From Poteriospumella lacustris (lineage: Eukaryota > Sar > Chrysophyceae > Chromulinales > Dinobryaceae): a stretch of DNA of 64,000 nt. This document shows positions 10,288 through 19,838 of this stretch, piece by piece (positions within the stretch are counted from its first letter, which is position 1; each line of letters starts with the position of its first letter). Under the pieces are notes generated by a model. That model searched no databases. It was not told the origin of the DNA and was given only the letters and a program-made list of their open reading frames with translations. Location of the stretch: contig SMOI01000075.1 of the NCBI GenBank assembly GCA_008000375.1, positions 61,563 to 125,562 on the forward strand. Direction: 5' to 3'. Made by a program: the position numbers and the translations under genes.

Positions 10288-11817
10288 ATGAAAATGGAAG
10301 TAGAATTTGACAATGCTACCATACGAGAAGCTGTAAACTTGTGGTGTCAAGACGAACGATCAAAACGAGTGGCGGCAAGGCGATACGGCGACATCACCGC
10401 ATGGAATGTATCAAGAGTCACCGATATGTCTCGTTTATTTGCAAATAAGACAGACTTCAATGACGACATAAGTCAATGGAATGTGTCCAACGTGAGAAGC
10501 ATGCGGCGTATGTTTGCCAATGCGTCGTCGTTCAATCAGCCTCTCAATTCTTGGGATGTGTCGAACCTTTTTAACGCGTCTCATATGTTCAGTGTGGCCA
10601 TATCCTTCAATCAACCGCTCCATGACTGGAATCTGAAGAGCGCTCTCTTTCTCGATGAAATGTTCAATAGAGCCTCGTCATTCAATCAGCCACTCGACTC
10701 TTGGGACGTTTCGAAGGTTCGGAACATGCGTGGTATGTTTCGAGGAGCGTCGGCCTTTAATCAACCGTTGGAGAACTGGAACCTGACTTGTGTGAGATCA
10801 ACGACGATGATGTTCCGTGAAGCATCTTCCTTCAATCAACCGCTGAATCAATGGGATGTTTCGCAAATGAAAACCATGTCGTTGATGTTTTGTGATGCGG
10901 TATCCTTCAATCAACCGCTGGACATTTGGGATACATCGAATGTCAAGGATATGTTAGCTATGTTTCGAAAAGCGAAGTCGTTTAATCAGTCGCTGCATCG
11001 TTGGGACTTTTCTGGTGTCGAGAACGCTAAAGCAATGTTTCAAGGGGCGACCTCCTACAATCAACCGCTGATCAATTGGAATGAAGCGCTTCATGTTGCG
11101 CCTACTGTTTCTGCAGTCGTTGACAGAAGCTCTACTGTGATTGTGGAAGACAACCAATGTCAGCCGGCCATGTCATCGTCATCGACATCTCGCAAACGAG
11201 CTGCTGATGCTGTGGCGGATGTGGATGCGGGAGGCCATGGGACTTCCCCGGAGATTAAGCGATGCCACCGAGAGGAACCTGTGTCCATACAAAGTAGCAG
11301 TACTTCTGTACAAGAGGTTCCTCCGGCCCAAATAGAGTCTATCACCGTTTGTCGTCGAGAAGACCTGCCTCGACTAGAAGCCGAGCTGTCGCTCCGTCGC
11401 GGGCTCGAAGACGATGACGAAGGCGACGACGATGACGAAGCACACGACCGTCGTCGCGGGGTCGATGCTCTGGATCAACCCGAAGCGAAATCCCCTGATG
11501 AGGAGCTGTGGGCGGGTAAAATAGGCCAGATTACGGATGCAAAGATCGATCCAATAATGTCGTCACCGTTTTCTGCCTCAATTAAAACTGCCTTTGAGGA
11601 GTACCTGTGGGAGACGCTCGCGGAGACTACGATTCCTGCGGATCTCATTCCTAACATTGTGGAAATTCTACGATTCGAAGGAGTGTCGTCGTTTGACATT
11701 TGGTTGGAGCTGACCACGGATGAACTCAAGGCCCTCGTCGAAGACCATCACGATGTCCATCATCACGGTATTCTCGACGCGTTGCTGTTGATGCATCGAG
11801 AAGCCATTAGCTTCTGA
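10288..11817 (+). CDS. BspA/DUF285-repeat protein with SAM-like C-terminus, copy 2
   Basis: This paralogue of the gene at 7258 has 509 residues and the same architecture: nine 25-residue FNQPL repeats, an acidic and Ser-rich linker, and a SAM-like C-terminal domain. Differences are concentrated in the repeats (for example MFRLFEHKK becomes MSRLFANKT), while the C-terminal domain is almost unchanged. The Ser/Thr run after the repeats is two residues shorter. The open frame is intact, so both copies are probably expressed and not decaying. Confidence 0.85.
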   Translation: MKMEVEFDNATIREAVNLWCQDERSKRVAARRYGDITAWNVSRVTDMSRLFANKTDFNDDISQWNVSNVRSMRRMFANASSFNQPLNSWDVSNLFNASHMFSVAISFNQPLHDWNLKSALFLDEMFNRASSFNQPLDSWDVSKVRNMRGMFRGASAFNQPLENWNLTCVRSTTMMFREASSFNQPLNQWDVSQMKTMSLMFCDAVSFNQPLDIWDTSNVKDMLAMFRKAKSFNQSLHRWDFSGVENAKAMFQGATSYNQPLINWNEALHVAPTVSAVVDRSSTVIVEDNQCQPAMSSSSTSRKRAADAVADVDAGGHGTSPEIKRCHREEPVSIQSSSTSVQEVPPAQIESITVCRREDLPRLEAELSLRRGLEDDDEGDDDDEAHDRRRGVDALDQPEAKSPDEELWAGKIGQITDAKIDPIMSSPFSASIKTAFEEYLWETLAETTIPADLIPNIVEILRFEGVSSFDIWLELTTDELKALVEDHHDVHHHGILDALLLMHREAISF

Positions 11818-12050
11818 ACGATACCGAACCGATAAGACTGGTAGAGATAGAGAAACGGCGGCCAGGATTGGGCCTTCCCCGCTCCGCGGGCTCTAACATG
11901 GCGAAGTGCCTATGCGACCCTGCGACGAGGAAGAAGAAAACCGTCGAAAAAAAAGAACGAAGTATTCATCCAATTACGATTTGGTTTTACATTTGACATG
12001 GAAACTATGTACAATATATCACATCCTTCTTCAATTCTGACCGGGTCCCC

Positions 12051-12935
12051 TCAGTCAGTGGCGCAGAGGGGGTGGTATTGCGTAGACACCGATGATGCAA
12101 CGGGTACGTGGAACGCCTTGTCACAGGCTTGTGTAATCCAATTGTTTTGAAGCAGGTCATCACTGTCTTTTCCGCCTAAGCAGGCTGGTATGTGATCGGT
12201 ATTACCAATCAACTTTTCAAGGATCGCGTAATTGTTACCGCACAAGCGCAAACGCGATTTGAAGGCTTCGGAGAGGAACAAGGATGCGGCGGACCACACC
12301 ACGCCAAAGAACATGGGCTCTTCAAAAACAGCCAGCGCTTTGACTCGAAATCCTGAACATTCGGTGGCGAATCGAACACATTCTACGTGCTCATACAAAC
12401 TGGACATTTGGTACAATCGTGCGCTGTCCCAGAAGCTCATGTGTTGAAAGGACACGATCACCACAATGCCGGCTAGTTGCACATAAGGATCCCAACTCAA
12501 CTGCTCAAAGAACCAAATTCGAAACTTCGTCAATGTCAACGGATGCTCGTTTAAAAACGAATCGGTCACCACGTTCAAGCCAGCGGCAGGTACGACCATC
12601 ACCGTCCGGCGAAGATGCGCATCCAAACCGTTCGATACTTTGGTCATCGTCATGAATGCCTCAACTTCCTCTTGAGAAATACTAAACCATTCCGGATGAC
12701 TCTTTCGGAACTTGACATAGTGACTGACAACAGTCACGGCGTTCTTGACATCAAACTTTCTTCCTCTGAGAAACCGAAGTAGGTTATTGTCGGACATGTC
12801 GAACCCTTCCAACAGAGGCTTGGGAATTGTCTTCTTTATGTTTTTTCGAAGCGATGTTACTGATTCGCGAATTGTTTCTGCCGTTTGTCCTAATTCCTCG
12901 AAGACCATTCGTGCCAAATTTTCAGGCAGCTCCAT
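12051..12935 (-). CDS. SEC14-like (CRAL-TRIO) lipid-transfer protein, copy 2
   Basis: This paralogue of the gene at 9057 has 294 residues and the same CRAL-TRIO_N plus CRAL-TRIO layout. The TAA stop of copy 1 reads CAA here, so translation continues nine residues (QYHPLCATD) to the next stop. The N-terminus lacks the EAV tripeptide of copy 1 (MELPENL against MEAVELPENL). The frame is open upstream to 13070 and that stretch contains a hydrophobic segment; I prefer the ATG at 12935 because it matches copy 1, but an N-terminal extension in this copy cannot be excluded. Confidence 0.83.
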   Translation of the reverse strand: MELPENLARMVFEELGQTAETIRESVTSLRKNIKKTIPKPLLEGFDMSDNNLLRFLRGRKFDVKNAVTVVSHYVKFRKSHPEWFSISQEEVEAFMTMTKVSNGLDAHLRRTVMVVPAAGLNVVTDSFLNEHPLTLTKFRIWFFEQLSWDPYVQLAGIVVIVSFQHMSFWDSARLYQMSSLYEHVECVRFATECSGFRVKALAVFEEPMFFGVVWSAASLFLSEAFKSRLRLCGNNYAILEKLIGNTDHIPACLGGKDSDDLLQNNWITQACDKAFHVPVASSVSTQYHPLCATD

Positions 12936-13226
12936 GTTTCTCACTTGTAAAAATACGACCAAATCGGAGGAGATCCAAAGATGATGATTCAACGGACGCA
13001 AAAAGGAAAGGGTAAGATGCGAAATAACAAAAATGTGAATTGTTCCCGCGCAGAATAATTTGTGCAACAAGAGTTCCTAACAAAAAGTGGTGTTGTTTTT
13101 GCCCGCCCCCTCGAAAAGTGCCTTCCACAGTGACACGATGACGATGGAAAGTCGCACGGTCAATCAGTCAATCAAAGTCCGCCTCCAGACTCGGCTTGGA
13201 AATCCACGCTGTTAGAGAGTGGCCAA
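12936..13226. other. Intergenic end of the tandem duplication
   Basis: Similarity to the first unit ends at about 12999. The remainder is unique and forms the divergent upstream region of SEC14-like copy 2 and the plus-strand gene at 13227. I see no distinct motif. Confidence 0.5.
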
Positions 13227-14024
13227 ATGCCACACATGATTTCATTTTCATTCGAGGATATCCAAATGGCAGAGGCGAAGGAAAGCGCAGTAGAAGAGGA
13301 GAAAGAGGACAGGAGTTTTCATGTTCTCAACCACAAAGCCTTTTATAATGTTTTCGAACTCATATTGCTACATTTTGGGGGCGACACGGAAGCCGAAAAA
13401 AAGTTGAAGACTACAGGTTTGAAGGACTTTGCGTCAAAAATTTTAAGAATGTCAACTTTAGTGCACGGAATTTGCAAAGAAGTTCAGCGGTTGTCGCTGC
13501 CGAGTTCTCAAAGCTTTGCGGATATTGAGAACCTGACTCCCGAAGAGTACTTTCTGTATCTTTCCAAAGACCCAGCGCATAACTTTAGATCATCCGGAAA
13601 GTCTGCTTGTGAGGCTTGGATAATGCTCTCTGCAATAACTCGTGGACACTTGGCAGGACCTGTGATGCGTCCAGATGATCCAAAGCTCGACGGTTTAGCA
13701 TTTGGTCCCGTTTGGAGAGATGATGGATCACACTTTGACGGTCATACTTTTAAAACTGTGAAATCGGAAGATCTAGCAAACAGAACAAGAGGAATCGATG
13801 CCATTCCTCTTGATGTTAAATTCTTCTCGTTGGGCAACAGTAAAGATCAAATTGAAGAGTCGCTTAAGAGATCCCTGCAAGATGATACTGAAATTTTGCT
13901 GTGTCCCTCGATATTTAAGGGGTATGTGTCACAACCTTTGCAAGACCACGGACGTGTGGTTTGGGTGGAACCTCTTGATTTCGAGTTCTTGCGGAGAGTT
14001 GCTGAAGGGTGGATTGAAACCTAA
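13227..14024 (+). CDS. Hypothetical protein, 265 residues
   Basis: I do not recognise this protein. It is an intact single-exon frame with an acidic start (AEAKESAVEEEKEDR), a mostly helical first half and a more beta-like second half (LDGLAFGPVWRDDGSHFDGHTF, then ILLCPSIFKGYVSQPL and VVWVEPLDFEF). It has no signal peptide, membrane segment or obvious catalytic motif. An internal ATG at 13266 (MAEAKES) is an equally plausible start. Its neighbours, SEC14-like copy 2 upstream and DGAT2 downstream on the opposite strand, give no functional hint. Amino-acid composition looks like real coding sequence. Confidence 0.6.
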   Translation: MPHMISFSFEDIQMAEAKESAVEEEKEDRSFHVLNHKAFYNVFELILLHFGGDTEAEKKLKTTGLKDFASKILRMSTLVHGICKEVQRLSLPSSQSFADIENLTPEEYFLYLSKDPAHNFRSSGKSACEAWIMLSAITRGHLAGPVMRPDDPKLDGLAFGPVWRDDGSHFDGHTFKTVKSEDLANRTRGIDAIPLDVKFFSLGNSKDQIEESLKRSLQDDTEILLCPSIFKGYVSQPLQDHGRVVWVEPLDFEFLRRVAEGWIET

Positions 14025-14431
14025 AATGCTGCGTTGCACTCCAAAAAGATATGACTTCGTCACTTTTGATTTTCAACAACTGGTATAGTTACTCAATCTT
14101 TTTGTTTTTCTTATGAACGAACAAGGCGGCTCTCGTGTCGTCTTAACGAGGTGATACATTGAGTTATAACGAGTTGAGTGATACGGGGGCGATGACGACG
14201 GGAGGAGAGATGAGGGGTCAGCAGTCAGCAGTAGTAGCAGGAACTGCACACGCGGTATGTACTGTAGTGGCAAGACAATTACGTACTGGTGCAATGCATT
14301 CGTATGACTTGATGCAAGAAGAATCGTTTGGGATGAGGGGGAGAAGGAAAGATTTTTTAATTCAACAGAGCTATGAGAAATGAGGATGTAAACGAAAATG
14401 AACTACCGGAAGAAGGGCGGCAAACGGTTTA
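14025..14431. other. Intergenic between convergent genes
   Basis: This is 407 bp holding the 3' flanks of the hypothetical gene and of DGAT2. Small frames on both strands have no recognisable content. Confidence 0.5.
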
Positions 14432-15611
14432 CTAGCGGACAATGAGCTTCTTGTTCTCCCATCCATACTTGGCCTTGTGTCGATCAAAGAGCTGGATCAT
14501 ATCTTCAATGAGCTTATTGTGAAAGAATTCGATCTCTTCGGGAGTCGGGTTCTCTTTCTTGGGAACTGGAATCGGCTTGCCCATGATACCGACGATGGGG
14601 ACTCGATAAGGAATCGGCAGAAAGAATCGTCCCCAAAAGAGAATGAGCGCAACCCCCATCTTACGCGAAACCCATTGAAGAGCTTTCCGTCCGAACGATG
14701 TTTCATCGCCACCGCACCACATACTCAGCAGGTGCGTGTTGCCCAGCAGGTAACATGGCACCAACGCCGCACCGGTTCGGAACGCCAATTTGACCAATCC
14801 TTGACGACTCTTCAGTACAATGACTTCATCGCCATCCATGGAGGTTTCAAAAATTTCCGCGACGCCACCGGTCGAAATACCCAACGTGCGGTTCTTGTTC
14901 AGCATCTGAATATGTCGCGTGAGGGGTCACTGTCAAATCGCAGAATCAAAAGACACATGCAACTGCAGCAGCACTTACTCTTTCCGCATTGGAGCGCGAA
15001 GCATCCGTTGCTCCAATGGTACCAAGAAGTTGACGAAAGACGGGCATGCGCAAGGCGGCAGACGCGGCCAGCGCTCGGAAGCTGAAGCCCATGATCGACG
15101 GGAACGCGATCATGGTGGCGATGTTTCCGAAAGGGAAAACGCCATGAGGAGGAGCGACCAGAATGTAAGGCTTTTCGCTGCTCAGAGGCTCCTCAAAAAT
15201 GCCTTTGAAGGAGAAGTAACGAAGGACCTGCACGGCAGCCCAAGAGCTCAAAGACTTCTCGACGAAAGGGGCGGGCCACAAAGCCAGAGTAACACCAACT
15301 ACGCCGGCGACCGTGAAGGCAAGACGGAAATTTTGTGTGAGATAACCGCCAAGGACAACCACCACTGGTAAGGAGAAAACGGCACCAGGAACTCCGAACA
15401 AAAAAAGACACATGGCGGTCATCTCCTCGACAAACGTCATCGGCGCGATTTTGCAGACTTCTTCCTTCGTATACTCGGTGATAGCAGCCTTCTTAATCGC
15501 TGCCTCACGATCTTTCTGAGACATCGCTGCAAGATCCTTGAAATCTTGGACAGTCAACTTCGTCAAGTCCACGAACGAGGTAGTGGAGGTAGAATCGGTG
15601 TTGGTTGCCAT
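14432..15611 (-). CDS. DGAT2: Diacylglycerol acyltransferase type 2 (DGAT2), two exons
   Basis: DGAT2 transfers an acyl group from acyl-CoA to diacylglycerol, the last step of triacylglycerol synthesis, at the ER and on lipid droplets. Exon 1 is 14979-15611 and exon 2 is 14432-14905; the 73-nt intron is GT-AG at a phase 0 junction, giving 368 residues, a usual length. A hydrophobic hairpin lies at about residues 66-110. The active-site block reads PPHGVFPFGN (PPHG at 154-157, the plant/fungal/protist form of HPHG). The second conserved block is LKSRQGLVKLAFRTGAALVP, followed by CYLLG. The start sits in a strong context (ACCACCATGG). It is divergent from the C1-C2 protein gene. Assignment to monoacylglycerol or wax acyltransferase activity of the same family is the alternative. 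Confidence 0.93.
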
Positions 15612-16059
15612 GGTGGTCTATCTATAAAAAGAACCGATTCTTTTCTGCCACAAATTGACCAGATCAAAACTTTTCTGATCAACAGCGAAGAGATATAAAA
15701 CTTCTTCTTCCAGGTCTTCTTCCTTGGCATCGTTCGTATTCATTCATGCACTTCCAGCTAGCTCACTGGACCAACAAAGTGGTGGAAGGCAGATGCTGCG
15801 GGTCGATGATGATGACGATGATGCTGTGTCCAGCAAAAATTGAAACGCCTTTTCATGTCGTCGTTTTGTTGTTGCTGCCGCCTGCCGCCGCCCAGGCGAC
15901 TTGGGAATGATGATACTTGACTTACTTGTTGCTTGAAAGACGTGACTCCATTCAAACTGACTGAGAACGGAATCGTAGTCACATACCATATCTCTTCACG
16001 GAATTCGAAAATTTTCTCCTTCGCACGTCCACGTCCCATCCATGGTGTGAAGAAACGTA
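15612..16059. promoter_or_regulatory. Divergent promoter region of DGAT2 and the C1-C2 gene
   Basis: This is 448 bp between two start codons pointing away from each other, so both promoters should lie here. A TATA-like tract is visible shortly upstream of the DGAT2 start (about 15622-15630, minus strand). No coding feature is supported. Confidence 0.4.
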
Positions 16060-19000
16060 ATGATCAACCACTTGTTCAAGCGTGACAATGACCATGAAGA
16101 ATGTGCCGTCTGTGGTTCGTCATGGCCTCCTGCGGGAGATACGATATCCGATTTTATCAAATGTCAGAAATGTGGTATGTTTACGTGCTTGTGGTGTGCG
16201 ATGATGTGAAGTCTGAGGATTTATGGGTGGCTGTAGACCAAACGGTACATGGCAGCTGCAAACGGATTTCCTCCTTGTTCCTTAGCTGCTCCGATGCGAC
16301 TTGCAAACAAACCAAAACCATAGGTGAGATTTCTCAGCAGCTGCTTGAATGATTCCCGACGTTATAAGGAGCTTGATTGTTTGTGTGCAGACGGTATTTT
16401 GGCGGTGCGGCTACGTCAAGTGTCCGGCACACTCTGCGGCTCGGGAATCCACCTGGTAATGCAACCATTTCCCTGTTTACGGCAGCGACTTCCAGGCTAA
16501 TACTGATGCTGTCCATAGTATGCCATTTTCAAAGTGCGGGCGCTTGATTTGGCGATGCGAACTGAGTCGGCGGTACGTGCGAGCACCGATCGTGTTTGAG
16601 GTTGATATTGACGCTGCTTTGACTACTGCTTTCAGGTGGTGCACGAGCGAGAAGCCTCCTGGATGCAGACCGAGGGAGATTCCTTCGAGATTGATTTCGC
16701 AGGCAACCTCCACTATTCCATGAGAGTGGAGATATGGAACAGCTATTTCGAGTACGGTGCAGTGTATCGCCTCCCCCGCGCAGTGCACATTCACCACCCT
16801 AACCCCTGTGTCCACTGCCTTTAGAATTCTGGATAAACTGTTCTACAGGGTCGATATTGACCTCTCGCCAGCCGCTTCGCTGACGGGAAAGCGATTCGAA
16901 CGGTAAGAAGCGCTGTGGCCTCGCTACCGTCGCGGGGGGTGACTTGACGCTCTGCACTGCATATGTAGGTGGTTCCCACTGGAGCACGTGTCCGATCGAT
17001 CAGAAAAGGCACGTGTCCTTCTGGAGATGTGCGTCATACCGCGCAAGGTAGAACCGCTGTCCTCCACCGCGACGGTGGCACCGTCCCCACAGCCGTCGTC
17101 GCCGGAGAAAGTGGTGACGTTGATGTCGACGACGACGGCGGCGGCAGTGCCTCACAGCGTACGGCGTGTCTCCCTCCCCAACGATCAGAAGCCCATCGAG
17201 CTGTCCAGCTCATCGACGACACAGCAGCCACCGAGCAGCAGCAGCAGCGGCAGCAGCTCGGCGACGGCCGTCGTCAGTGCCACGTCTGCACTGCCACCGG
17301 TGGCGCCCGTCGTGGCCACGCCGCTTCCTGAGGGCCACACACCTGCCGCTCTTCTGTCCAGCGCTGTTTCCCTGGATGACCCACCGTCACAAGAGGCGCT
17401 CGCTGCGTCTGTCCACGCGAAACCCACCGAACCGACCGCTACGGACGACGGACGACGACCAGCAGCCGCCGCCGCCGCCGCCGCCACTGTGACGGAGACC
17501 TGCGCCACAGTGGCACCGCCTGTCGCGGAGGAGGATCACCGCCTCTCCGACGTGTGCAGCGATCTCGCCGGAGGGGAACAGATCTCGTTGGCCTCCATCG
17601 ACCTCGTCGACGTGGCGGACACGTCGTTGTCGTTGGACTCGGAGGCGCTGCTCGACGACGTCCGCGACGACCAACGCGACCTCAGCGCCCTCGACGAGGA
17701 CGAGGACGAAGACGCCTCTTCGGAGGAACCAACGCTGCCCGCAGTCGCAGAGGACCGGTCGCCACCTGAATCGACACCGCCGAGCGGTTTTCCGTCGTTT
17801 TCTACGCGACCCATCGACGCTCCAGCGGTGGCTGAGACCCGTGTGCCACTGCCACTGCCACTGCCACTGCCGCTGCCGCTGCCGCTGCCGCTCCCACTGC
17901 CACTCCCAGTGGTGCCACCGCCACCGACGGCCACAGTCACGGCGATCGAGGCCGCCACCACCGCGCTACCCGCAGCGACAGACGCTGCCGTTCCTGTGGT
18001 TGCTGCCGCTCCTGCGGTTCCTGCGGTTGCTGCGGTTGCTGCGGGTCCTGCGAGTGCTGCGGGTGCTGCGGTGGCCGCAGAGGATACGACGACTTCGGTG
18101 GCGGTGGCGGCAGCAGCCGCGGCGACAGCGGCAGCAGCGGCGGGCGATGCGACGAATTCGTTTGCAGCGTTTGTGACCGACAGCGTCTCGCGACTGGGCA
18201 ACTTGCTCTACGAACTGGAGACGTCGCTGTCGGAGTCGCGGTCGTCCGCGGTGCCCACCGACGACAACGGCGACGCGTCGCTCCCATCGGAAGCCGATCT
18301 CGTCGCCGCCGACGCCAAGGCCGCGGGCGGCAGCGGCACCGGCAGCGGCAGCAGCGGCAGCAGTAGCCACGAGGACCACGTCGGTGTCCTCACGCTGCAG
18401 GTGCACGACCTGCTCTGGGCGGTGCCGACGGCGCTGCCGGACAGTGGCTACCTCCTGAGCGTCCACTACGTCGACAGAGCCGGCAAGAAGCGACAGGTGA
18501 AGCGCCCGCTCGCCCGGATGAAGAGCCGCTGGATCAGCAAAAGCGCCGTGTCGCTGCCCGTGCCACACTTCCGCTGCGTCGTCACCGTCGACGTCGTCGA
18601 CGTCGCCGCCGACAACAAAGTCGTCGGTCGCGCCCAGGTCACCGCGTACAGCGTGTTACAGCGACACGCGGATCAGCAGATCAACGCGGCGGTCTACGGG
18701 CCGTTCACGTCGTTGTCGCTGAAGGACGAGCAGCGACGGCGACGCGTCACCACCAGCGACCACGGCGGTGGTGTCCTCGCCGCCGCCGATGCCGACGAGG
18801 TGGGCACGTTGAGCTGCACCGTCACGTTCCAAGAGGATCTCTACCGCCATTTCTGGTCGCCGCTCGTGCAACTGTCGCCGTCGAGCCCCGAGGAGGACCT
18901 GTCGCTGGAGCGGCTGGGCGTCCATCTGCTGCGGTTCCAAGCGATGCTCACGTTCTTCGGCCAGTGCTACACGGAATACCTCCGCGTCATGGACTGGAGC

Positions 19001-19806
19001 GACCCGCTGTTCACCGCGGCGCTGTTCTTGCTCTTCCTCTACGCGACGTTGTACGTGGCGGCGGAGTATTCGTTGAGCGGCGTCGTCTTCGTCGCGGTGC
19101 TGTTGATGGCGCGCGCGTGGTACCGGCGGTACAGCGGCCAGTACCGCGACAAGTTCCTGTCGGGCTACCGCGCGGACGAGCCGACGCCGTTTATGCCCGT
19201 GGCGACGCTGCGGGTGGCCGTCTTGGGCTACCGCGGGCCGCAGACGACGACGGGGGCCGCCGCAGCGGCAGCAGCGGTAGCGGCGGCAGCGGCGACGTCG
19301 ACGTCGGCGGCGGTGACCAACGCGCTGGGCCTCGGCTTCTTCACGACGGCGACGGAGGCCGCGACCGGCGCCGCCGCGTCAACGTCATCGACGACAGCGT
19401 CGACGTCAGCGTCAGCGTCATCGTCGGCGTCGGCGTCGGCGTCGCAGATGAGCCTCGCTGCGGTGAAAGTGTCGCTGATTCCCGACCGCGCCCTGTCGCC
19501 GTCCACGGTCACGTTGGGCAGCGGCAGCAGCGGCAGCAGCGGCAGCGGCAGCAGCAGCGGCGGCGGTGTGGGCGACGTGGGCGTCGCTCTGACGGCGAAG
19601 GACCTGGCGGTGGGCGTGTTGTCGACGTCGGACGAGCACCTGCGGCTGACGGAGGAGGAGTCGTCGGCGGCCGGCGTCGCCCAGTTCGTCTCCAGTTTCA
19701 TCAAATCCGCCGAGAGCGGGAACCGCGCGGCGGAGGTCCTCGCGAACACCTTCGACCCGTGGCCCCTCCGCGACCCCTCGGCGATACGGGCGATGCTCCG
19801 GGCCCT

Positions 19807-19838
<32 letters not shown>

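Larger units (their letters stand above)
6940..12999. repeat. Tandem segmental duplication, two copies of about 3 kb
   Basis: Unit 1 is about 6940-9985 and unit 2 about 9981-12999. Each holds a BspA-repeat gene on the plus strand and a SEC14-like gene on the minus strand, with matching upstream and intergenic sequence. The first gene starts at 7258 and 10288, the second stops at 9057 and 12051. The units join head to tail around the shared tract ending GGTTCAACGGACG. Divergence is modest: scattered substitutions, a longer 5' flank in unit 1 (about 7150-7200), a one-codon-scale indel in the Ser-rich linker, and a changed stop codon in the second SEC14-like gene. Confidence 0.93.

Noticed and set aside
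6940-12999. Transposable element as cause of the 3-kb tandem copies
   Set aside because: No transposase, reverse transcriptase, terminal repeats or target-site duplication is visible at the unit ends; unequal crossing-over is sufficient.
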